A DNA stretch of 6,797 bases from Zoogloeaceae bacterium (GTDB lineage: Bacteria > Pseudomonadota > Gammaproteobacteria > Burkholderiales > Rhodocyclaceae), in contig JAITJU010000227.1 in assembly GCA_031278735.1 (NCBI GenBank), forward strand, positions 1-6,797, written 5' to 3'. The position numbers were made by a program, and so were the translations under genes. Below are positions 1 to 4,950 of the stretch, one piece after another; position 1 is the first letter of the stretch; each line of letters begins with the position of its first letter. The notes under the pieces were generated by a model, which worked only from the letters and a program-made list of their open reading frames with translations, had not been told where the DNA came from and made no database searches.

Positions 1-823
1 CGGAGGAAATGCCGGCCAGGATGCCTTCCTCGCGGGTCAGCCGCCGCGCGTATTCGATGGCTTCCTCGTTCGTCACTTGCTCGATCGCATCGACCAGCGA
101 CAAATCCAGCGTGTCCGGCACGAAGCCCGCGCCGATGCCCTGAATCTTGTGCGGGCCGGGCTGCGTCGGCTGGCCTGCGCGCGTCTGCGTCAACACCGGA
201 CTGGAAGCCGGCTCCACCGCCACGGAGACAATCGCCTTGCCCCTGGTCTTCTTGATGTAGCGGGAAACGCCGGTAATCGTGCCGCCCGTGCCGACGCCGG
301 AGACGAACACATCCACCGCGCCCTTGCTGTCCTCCCAGACTTCCGGCCCGGTCGTCGCCTCGTGGATCGCCGGATTGGCGGGATTCTTGAACTGTTGCAG
401 CAGCACGTACTTGGGATCGGAAGCCGCGATTTCCGTGGCCCTGGCAATCGCGCCCGGCATTCCCTTCGCGCCCTCGGTCAATACCAGCTTCGCGCCAAAG
501 GCCGCCTGCAATTTGCGGCGTTCGATGCTCATGGTTTCCGGCATGGTGAGCGTCAGCTTGATGCCCTTGGCCGCCGCCACGTAGGCCAGCGCGATGCCGG
601 TATTGCCGGAAGTCGGCTCCACCAGCTCCTTGCCCGGACCCAGAAGGCCGCGCTTTTCCGCGTCCTCGATCAAGGCCACGCCGATGCGATCCTTCACCGA
701 ATAGGCCGGATTCTGCCCCTCGATCTTCGCCAGCACCGTCGCGCCCGCGCCATCCGTGACGCGATTCAGCCGCACCAGAGGCGTGCGCCCGACGGAACGA
801 ATATTGTCATTGAATAAGCTCAT
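1..823 (-). CDS. cysK: Cysteine synthase A (O-acetylserine sulfhydrylase), 3' end cut by window edge
   Basis: This PLP enzyme makes L-cysteine from O-acetylserine and sulfide in the cytoplasm. Reading the minus strand from the ATG at 823-821 gives 274 codons starting MSLFNDNIRSVGRTPLVRLN. The PLP-binding lysine is K44 in the SVKDRIG motif. The substrate loop TSGNTG is at residues 71-76, MPETMS at about 94-99, and the phosphate-binding GTGGT at about 178-182. The QPGPHKIQGIG stretch typical of CysK follows, and the frame leaves the window inside the late GISS motif. The family is usually about 300-320 residues, so only the C-terminal tail is missing. A GGAG ribosome-binding site (complement of 830-833) lies 6 bases before the ATG. 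The gene is divergent from yqgE and has no functional link to its neighbours here. CysK and CysM are close relatives; overall similarity favours CysK. Confidence 0.95.
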   Translation of the reverse strand, partial: MSLFNDNIRSVGRTPLVRLNRVTDGAGATVLAKIEGQNPAYSVKDRIGVALIEDAEKRGLLGPGKELVEPTSGNTGIALAYVAAAKGIKLTLTMPETMSIERRKLQAAFGAKLVLTEGAKGMPGAIARATEIAASDPKYVLLQQFKNPANPAIHEATTGPEVWEDSKGAVDVFVSGVGTGGTITGVSRYIKKTRGKAIVSVAVEPASSPVLTQTRAGQPTQPGPHKIQGIGAGFVPDTLDLSLVDAIEQVTNEEAIEYARRLTREEGILAGISS

Positions 824-840
824 GTCATTCTCCAGAAAAC

Positions 841-909
841 GCCGGAATCCGGCAATATTTATTACCGTATCAGCCCAATAACCAAAAACAAAGACAATAT
901 TGTTATAAG
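841..909. promoter_or_regulatory. AT-rich divergent control region with nested palindromes (cysK / yqgE)
   Basis: This segment is clearly AT-richer than the flanking genes. It contains a short hairpin, GCCGG-AAT-CCGGC (841-853), overlapping an 18-bp near-palindrome at 850-867 (arms CGGCAATA and TATTACCG, one mismatch). It also contains a perfect 10-bp palindrome ACAATATTGT (894-903). CAATATT occurs twice (853-859 and 895-901), 42 bases apart, about four helical turns. ATAAC (878-882) and GTTAT (902-906) form a further inverted pair. The layout suits a dimeric regulator acting on cysK. CysB, the LysR-type activator of cysteine genes, is the natural candidate, but that assignment is inference only. 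I see no convincing sigma-70 promoter toward cysK. TATAAG (904-909) could be a -10 element toward yqgE, without a good -35. Confidence 0.4.
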
Positions 910-943
910 CTAATCAGAGGGGGCGAAGGACAGTGATCGGGGT

Positions 944-949
944 TAGAAT
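944..949 (+). promoter_or_regulatory. Candidate -10 element directly before yqgE
   Basis: TAGAAT matches the sigma-70 -10 consensus at five of six bases and ends 6 bases before the yqgE ATG. A promoter here would start transcription at or within a base or so of the ATG and give a leaderless mRNA, which would explain the absence of a ribosome-binding site. No good -35 hexamer stands 16-18 bases upstream and there is no TG extension, so this is weak. Confidence 0.25.
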
Positions 950-964
950 TCCAACATGGAATTC
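946..964 (+). repeat. Perfect 7-bp inverted repeat spanning the yqgE start codon
   Basis: GAATTCC (946-952) and GGAATTC (958-964) are exact reverse complements around a 5-base loop AACAT (953-957). The AT of the start codon lies in the loop and its G is the first base of the 3' arm. In a transcript carrying both arms this would fold over the initiation site. It may be chance, or a brake on yqgE translation. Confidence 0.5.
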
Positions 965-1516
965 CTGAATCTTACCCACCACTTTCTGATCGCCATGCCC
1001 GCGATGCTCGATCCCTATTTCAATCGCGCCCTGATTTATGTGTGTGAGCACAATCCGCAGGGGGCGCTGGGCGTGATCGTGAATCGTCCGCTCGATCTCA
1101 CGCTGGCGAAACTCTTCGAGAAGGTCGAGCTGGAATTGCGCGCGCCGGGGGTTGCCGCGTTGCCGGTGCATTTTGGCGGGCCGGTGCAGATGGATCGCGG
1201 CTTCGTGTTGCATCGTCCGCGCGGCGACTGGCAGTCCAGTATGCGCATCACCGACGAGGTGGGACTGACCAGTTCCAAGGATATTCTCGTCTCCATCAGC
1301 GTCAGCGGCGAACCCAAAGACATCATCATGATGCTGGGCTACGCGGGCTGGGGTGCGGGACAACTGGAGTCCGAAGTGGGACAAAACGCCTGGCTCACCG
1401 TGCCGGCGAGCGAGGAAGTGCTCTTCGGGCAGCCGCCGGAGAGCCGTTTGCCAACCGCCATGCAGATGCTGGGCGTGAGTTTTGCCCAGCTCTCCGACGT
1501 GGCCGGACACGCCTGA
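956..1516 (+). CDS. yqgE: YqgE/AlgH family protein (DUF179)
   Basis: The gene encodes a 186-residue cytoplasmic protein of the YqgE/AlgH family, close in length to the E. coli protein. Its biochemical role is not firmly established; in Pseudomonas the AlgH relative was described in connection with alginate regulation. Family signatures are the opening HHFLIAMPAMLDPYF (8-22), YVCEHNPQGALGVIVNRPL (28-46), FGGPVQMDRGFVLH (73-86), LGYAGWGAGQLE (127-138), AWLTVPA (145-151) and the terminal VAGHA. The start matches where homologues begin, and an in-frame TAG at 944-946 rules out a longer protein. There is no clear Shine-Dalgarno sequence before the ATG, and the start sits in a hairpin. It ends 5 bases before ruvX, the usual pairing of these two genes in proteobacteria. 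Confidence 0.95.
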   Translation: MEFLNLTHHFLIAMPAMLDPYFNRALIYVCEHNPQGALGVIVNRPLDLTLAKLFEKVELELRAPGVAALPVHFGGPVQMDRGFVLHRPRGDWQSSMRITDEVGLTSSKDILVSISVSGEPKDIIMMLGYAGWGAGQLESEVGQNAWLTVPASEEVLFGQPPESRLPTAMQMLGVSFAQLSDVAGHA

Positions 1517-1521
1517 AACGC

Positions 1522-1974
1522 ATGGGATCCGTGCTTGCCTTTGACTTCGGCGAAAAGCGCACGGGCGTCGCCGTGGGAGAAACCGCCCTGCGGCAGGCGC
1601 ATCCGTTGACCGTGATTCGGGCGGGCAAGGACGGCGAACGCATGGCCGCCATTGCCCGCCTGATCGACGAGTGGCGTCCAGAATGCCTGATCGTCGGCCA
1701 TCCCGTCCATGTCGACGGCGCGGCGCACGCCATGACTTTGCGCGCCCGCGCTTTTGCCGCCGATCTTCGGCAATGCTTTGCCCTGCCGGTGCGGGAAGCC
1801 GACGAGCGTCTGACCTCCCGCGAAGCCGAAACCCGCCTGCGGGAAGCGGGGAAGCGCGCCAAGGACGCGAAGCCGCTGGTAGACGCGGTGGCGGCGCAGC
1901 TGATTTTACAAACCTGGTTTGACCATCCTCATGACCACGCCGATGAATGCCGCTCCGTTCCCTCCCCTGCCTGA
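1522..1974 (+). CDS. ruvX: RuvX/YqgF family putative 16S rRNA pre-processing nuclease (Holliday junction resolvase fold)
   Basis: This is a 150-residue RNase H-like protein of the RuvX/YqgF family. E. coli YqgF is linked to maturation of the 16S rRNA 5' end; a Holliday junction resolvase role has also been proposed. The acidic active-site residues expected for the fold are visible: D8 in LAFDFGEKRTGVAVG (5-19), E95 in ADERLTSREAE (93-103) and D121 in VDAVAAQLIL (120-129). The second strand reads LIVGHPVHVDG (56-66), where the family often has GLP. The final 17 residues after QTWF (Asp/His-rich, then ECRSVPSPA) extend beyond the normal family end. They lie almost wholly in sequence shared with the start of pyrR, so they are probably a by-product of the overlap. 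No strong Shine-Dalgarno precedes the ATG, so reading through from yqgE is likely. Confidence 0.95.
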   Translation: MGSVLAFDFGEKRTGVAVGETALRQAHPLTVIRAGKDGERMAAIARLIDEWRPECLIVGHPVHVDGAAHAMTLRARAFAADLRQCFALPVREADERLTSREAETRLREAGKRAKDAKPLVDAVAAQLILQTWFDHPHDHADECRSVPSPA

Positions 1975-2458
1975 CGCCGAAGCCCAGTGCCGGGCGCTCG
2001 CCGACCTGATTCGCCCGACGATCGCGCCCGACGTCGCGCTGGTCGGCATTTTCAGCGGCGGCGCCTGGATTGCCGAACGCCTGGTCGAGCTGCTTGGACT
2101 GACCGATGCCGCCGGGATGATCGATATTTCCTTTTACCGCGACGACTTCGCGGAAAAGGGCTTGCATCCGCAGGTGCGCCCGACGCGGATTCCATTCGAC
2201 GTCAATGATCGCCGCCTGATTCTGGTCGATGACGTGCTCTACACGGGCCGCACCACCCGCGCCGCCCTGAACGAATTGTTCGATTACGGGCGTCCCGCCG
2301 CCATCGAACTCGCCGTGCTTGCCGACCGGGGTTGCCGGGAATTGCCGATCGCGCCCAATTACCGCGTCTGGAGTCTGGAACTGCCGCGCAGCACGGGGCT
2401 TATCTTGAGCCGCAATGAGGAGGGCGCGCTTTTCTGGGAGATGGAGCATCATGCCTAG
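1931..2458 (+). CDS. pyrR: PyrR-type uracil phosphoribosyltransferase / pyrimidine operon regulator
   Basis: PyrR proteins are type I phosphoribosyltransferases that convert uracil and PRPP to UMP; in Bacillus they also bind pyr mRNA to control attenuation. The 175-residue frame has the PRPP-binding loop VDDVLYTGRT at 99-108, the conserved FYRDD at 68-72, and DRGCRELPI at 132-140, where many relatives have His or Gly instead of Cys. The early loop is GIFSGGAW (39-46), not the GIxTRG of Bacillus PyrR. I chose ATG 1931. An in-frame TTG at 1919 and ATG at 1943 are alternatives, and none has a clear Shine-Dalgarno. The gene overlaps ruvX by 44 bases and pyrB by 8, so translational coupling is likely. 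With its start inside ruvX and no leader, a PyrR attenuator directly ahead of it is not supported. Confidence 0.93.
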   Translation: MTTPMNAAPFPPLPDAEAQCRALADLIRPTIAPDVALVGIFSGGAWIAERLVELLGLTDAAGMIDISFYRDDFAEKGLHPQVRPTRIPFDVNDRRLILVDDVLYTGRTTRAALNELFDYGRPAAIELAVLADRGCRELPIAPNYRVWSLELPRSTGLILSRNEEGALFWEMEHHA

Positions 2459-3413
2459 CCCGCAATTGAACGCAAAAGGCGAATTGACGCACCTGCTCGC
2501 CATTGACGGGTTGCCGCGCGAAGTCTTGACGCGCATTCTCGATACCGCCGCCTCCTTTCTGGGACTGGCCGACCGGGAAGTCAAGAAGCTGCCGCTCCTG
2601 CGAGGGAAAAGCGTGTTCAACCTCTTCTTCGAGAATTCCACCCGCACCCGCACGACCTTTGAAATCGCCGCCAAGCGCCTTTCCGCCGACGTCATCAACC
2701 TCGACATCACCCGTTCCTCCACCGCCAAGGGCGAGACCCTGCTCGACACCATCGACAACCTCTGCGCCATGCACGCCGACATGTTCGTCGTGCGCCACGC
2801 CGCTTCCGGCGCGCCCTACCTCATTGCCGAACACCTGCGCCGCATGGGGCATGACGACATCCACGTCGTGAATGCGGGGGATGGCCGTCACGCCCATCCG
2901 ACCCAGGGGTTGCTCGACATGTATACCATTCGGCATTACAAGCGGGAGTTTTCGGCGCTGACCATTGCCATTGTGGGCGACATTCTGCATTCGCGCGTCG
3001 CCCGTTCCGACATCTGCGCGTTGACCACGCTGGGTGCCAGGGAAGTCCGCGCCGTCGGCCCCAAGACCCTGTTGCCTTCCGACCTCGCCAACATGGGCGT
3101 CCGCGTGTATCACGACATGCGGGAAGGATTGCGCGACTGCGATGTCGTCATCATGCTGCGCCTGCAAAACGAGCGCATGGACGGCGCGCTGCTGCCTTCG
3201 GCCAGCGAGTACTTCCAGCGTTACGGCCTCACGCCGGAAAAACTGGCGCTGGCCAAACCAGACGCCATCGTCATGCATCCCGGCCCGATGAACCGGGGTG
3301 TGGAAATCGATTCCGCCGTTGCCGACAGCGCGCAGGCCGTCATTCTCGACCAGGTTACTTTCGGCATCGCGGTGCGCATGGCGGTCATGAGCATATTGAA
3401 CGGCAAGAAATAA
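2451..3413 (+). CDS. pyrB: Aspartate carbamoyltransferase catalytic subunit
   Basis: PyrB condenses carbamoyl phosphate with aspartate, the committed step of pyrimidine synthesis. The 320-residue protein carries the carbamoyl-phosphate site FENSTRTRTTFE (60-71), the mobile loop RSSTAKGETLLDT (88-100) with K93, VVRH (113-116), and GDGRHAHPTQGLLD (143-156) with H149 and Q152. HSRVARS (180-186) follows, then the aspartate-site LQNER (238-242) and HPGPMNRGVEID (276-287). Catalytic residues look intact. ATG 2451 is chosen because GGAG (2443-2446, 4 bases away) and GGGAG (2436-2440) precede it and homologues start here; an in-frame ATG at 2415 lies deep in pyrR without support. There is no pyrI regulatory gene next to it. 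With pyrC' following, this fits the ATCase class that assembles with an inactive dihydroorotase, as in Pseudomonas putida. Confidence 0.97.
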   Translation: MPSPQLNAKGELTHLLAIDGLPREVLTRILDTAASFLGLADREVKKLPLLRGKSVFNLFFENSTRTRTTFEIAAKRLSADVINLDITRSSTAKGETLLDTIDNLCAMHADMFVVRHAASGAPYLIAEHLRRMGHDDIHVVNAGDGRHAHPTQGLLDMYTIRHYKREFSALTIAIVGDILHSRVARSDICALTTLGAREVRAVGPKTLLPSDLANMGVRVYHDMREGLRDCDVVIMLRLQNERMDGALLPSASEYFQRYGLTPEKLALAKPDAIVMHPGPMNRGVEIDSAVADSAQAVILDQVTFGIAVRMAVMSILNGKK

Positions 3414-3506
3414 ATGTCCGTCGCCGCGTGTTTTCGTCGCGTTAACAACCGTCGCGAGGCGTTGTTGTCTTGCGGCGCCTATGAACCGGAGTGCGTTTCA
3501 CGATGA
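3414..3506 (+). CDS. Short open frame (30 aa) exactly bridging pyrB and pyrC'
   Basis: The ATG follows the pyrB stop with no gap (TAA then ATG, 3411-3416). The frame ends in a TGA that overlaps the pyrC' start as ATGA (3503-3506). It would encode 30 residues, starting MSVAACFRRVNNRREALL and ending ECVSR: arginine-rich, with three cysteines and no membrane segment. It has no separate Shine-Dalgarno, so translation would come from ribosomes terminating on pyrB. It could be a coupling peptide that carries ribosomes across the gap to pyrC', whose own GGAG is 11 bases from its ATG, slightly far. I recognise no homologue. Chance openness in GC-rich DNA is a serious alternative, since 30 codons is short. 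Confidence 0.3.
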   Translation: MSVAACFRRVNNRREALLSCGAYEPECVSR

Positions 3507-4750
3507 AAATCGTCATCCAGAATGGTCGCGTCGTCGACCCGAAAAACCAGATCGACCAGATTGCCGACGTGTGCGTCGCCGCCGGGAAAATCGTCAGCGT
3601 CGGCGTTCCTCCCGCGGATTTTCATGCCGATCGGGAGATCGGCGCGGCCGGGCTTGTCGTCGCCCCTGGCCTCATCGACCTCTGCGCCCGTCCCGGCGGG
3701 CGTCTTGCCGCTGAACTCAGGGTCGCCGTCGCCAGCGGCATCAGCACGCTGGTGTGTCCGCCCGATCTCAATCCGCCGCTGGATGAGCCGGAACTGGTCG
3801 AGCGCCTGATGCAGGAAGCCGCCGACCTGGGTTTGGCGCGCCTGCTGCCGTTGGGCGCGCTTACCCAGAATCTTGACGGCGAACGTCTGGCGGAAATGGC
3901 GGGGCTTGCCGCCGCCGGCTGCGTCGCCTTCTCGCAGGGCAAGCGCCCGGTTCTGGACACCCAGTCGCTGCTGCGCGCCTTCGAGTACGCCGCCACTTTC
4001 GGTTTTGCCATCTGGATGCAGCCGCAGGATTTTTATCTTTCTCGAAACGGCTTCGCGCACGACGGCGAGGTCGCCAGTCGTCTGGGCTTGACCGGCATCC
4101 CCGTCAGCGCCGAAACCGTCGCCATCGCCACCTTTCTCACCCTGGCCGCCGATACCGGCGTGCGTCTGCATCTGCGCCGCATTTCTTCCGCCGCGGGCAT
4201 GAACATGATCAAAAAAGCGCGGGCTGACGGCGTGGCCGTCACCTGCGACATCGGCATTCACCATTTGCATCTTTCCGAGCGCGACATCGGCTTTTTCGAT
4301 ACGCTTGCCCGCTTCGATCCGCCGCTGCGCGGCGAGCGGGATCGCGACGCCCTGCGGCGAGGGGCGCTCGATGGCGCGGTCGCGCTCTGCTCGGATCACA
4401 CGCTCCTGAGTCACGACGACAAGCTGCTCCCCTTCAGCGAAGCCAAACCCGGCGCGACCGGCCTGGAGCTGCTGCTGCCGCTCACCTTGCAATGGGGACG
4501 CGAAGCGCAATTGCCGCTGATCGACACGCTTGCTCCCCTGACCTCCGTGCCCGCCGCCGTCCTTGGCCGCGATGACCTGGGCTGCCTTTCCGCGGGCGCG
4601 ACCGCGGACATCTGTCTGTTCGACCCTGGCGCAAGCTGGCGGGTCACGCCCCAAACCCTGGCAAGCGCCAGCAAATACACGCCTTTCATGAACCGCGAAC
4701 TCATCGGCAAAACGAAAATCACACTGATCGGCGGCGCTTTTTGCGCATAG
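3503..4750 (+). CDS. pyrC': Inactive dihydroorotase homologue PyrC' (PyrX), ATCase partner
   Basis: This 415-residue amidohydrolase-fold protein resembles dihydroorotase but lacks its chemistry. The usual D-x-H-x-H metal motif reads D59-L-C61-A-R63. The carbamylated-lysine region reads VAFSQGKRPV (141-150). The next metal histidine, normally in H-x-E-D, is Q173 in MQPQD, and the later one, in the H-V-S motif, is R226 in LHLRRISS. Only the late aspartate (D298 in SDHT) survives. The fold is otherwise retained: SAETVAIA (202-209), PPLRGERDRDALR (273-285), GATGLELLLPL (317-327) and ADICLFDP (368-375). In Pseudomonas a similar inactive PyrC' is needed for the ATCase dodecamer, and that role is inferred here from adjacency to pyrB. 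I prefer ATG 3503 over the in-frame GTG at 3491 because homologues begin MKI. Automated annotation as active dihydroorotase would mislead. Confidence 0.92.
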   Translation: MKIVIQNGRVVDPKNQIDQIADVCVAAGKIVSVGVPPADFHADREIGAAGLVVAPGLIDLCARPGGRLAAELRVAVASGISTLVCPPDLNPPLDEPELVERLMQEAADLGLARLLPLGALTQNLDGERLAEMAGLAAAGCVAFSQGKRPVLDTQSLLRAFEYAATFGFAIWMQPQDFYLSRNGFAHDGEVASRLGLTGIPVSAETVAIATFLTLAADTGVRLHLRRISSAAGMNMIKKARADGVAVTCDIGIHHLHLSERDIGFFDTLARFDPPLRGERDRDALRRGALDGAVALCSDHTLLSHDDKLLPFSEAKPGATGLELLLPLTLQWGREAQLPLIDTLAPLTSVPAAVLGRDDLGCLSAGATADICLFDPGASWRVTPQTLASASKYTPFMNRELIGKTKITLIGGAFCA

Positions 4751-4820
4751 GCGTCTGGCGGCACAGGTCTCTGGCGGCGTTGGATTGTCGCGCTGCCGGT
4801 GCAGGCGTCGCGGGGAAGCG

Positions 4821-4826
4821 AAGGAG
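4821..4826 (+). promoter_or_regulatory. Strong Shine-Dalgarno before the 38-codon open frame
   Basis: AAGGAG lies 7 bases before the ATG at 4834, close to ideal in sequence and spacing, and better than the sites of several full-length genes in this window. Bases 4751-4833, between the pyrC' stop and this ATG, otherwise show only a 9-bp direct repeat TCTGGCGGC (4754-4762 and 4770-4778). I see no clear terminator or promoter there. Confidence 0.5.
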
Positions 4827-4833
4827 CGCGGAC

Positions 4834-4950
4834 ATGGAAGAAAACGAAAACAAGGATGATGAAGCGCGCCGGGGCGCTGCGGCAATCGGCGCGCCTTTCT
4901 GGATGGCGCGCGAATGGATTTTGCGGGCTGAAGGATCGCTTCCGGCATGA
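4834..4950 (+). CDS. Small hypothetical protein (38 aa) between pyrC' and folC
   Basis: A 38-codon frame starts at ATG 4834 behind AAGGAG and stops at TGA 4948-4950, overlapping the folC start as ATGA. The first ten residues, MEENENKDDE, are strongly acidic. A short basic and alanine-rich segment follows, then APFWMAREWILRAEGSLPA (20-38), which could form an amphipathic tryptophan-containing helix. There is no signal peptide or clear membrane segment. The frame is also open further upstream, to a TTG at 4741 inside the pyrC' end, but the Shine-Dalgarno points to 4834. I do not recognise the protein. It may be a genuine small protein, a coupling peptide for folC, or the remnant of a larger gene lost at this junction. 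Confidence 0.5.
   Translation: MEENENKDDEARRGAAAIGAPFWMAREWILRAEGSLPA

Noticed and set aside
77..817. Plus-strand frame of 246 codons over cysK
   Set aside because: It is the shadow of the well-supported cysK on the other strand; Arg/His/Gln-rich with no motif.
914..2782. Long open frame (about 620 codons) on the minus strand across yqgE, ruvX, pyrR and pyrB
   Set aside because: It is antisense to four clearly conserved genes. Its composition (Arg, Gln, Gly, Ala, His) is typical of the complement of GC-rich coding sequence and it has no recognisable domain.
3444..3466. Possible stem AACAAC / GTTGTT with 11-base loop between pyrB and pyrC', near a CGTCGCG direct repeat (3435-3441, 3450-3456)
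   Set aside because: The six-pair AT-rich stem is too weak and has no U-tract, so it is not a terminator or a convincing regulatory hairpin.
3491..3505. GTG 3491 as alternative start of pyrC'
   Set aside because: It would overlap the only ribosome-binding site (GGAG 3488-3491), and homologues begin at the MKI encoded from 3503.
4754..4778. 9-bp direct repeat TCTGGCGGC after pyrC'
   Set aside because: Short GC-rich repeats are expected by chance here; it has no link to an attachment site or element.
3479..4948. Minus-strand frame of about 490 codons opposite pyrC'
   Set aside because: It is a shadow of pyrC' with low-complexity composition and no motif; stop codons are rare on this strand because of GC bias.
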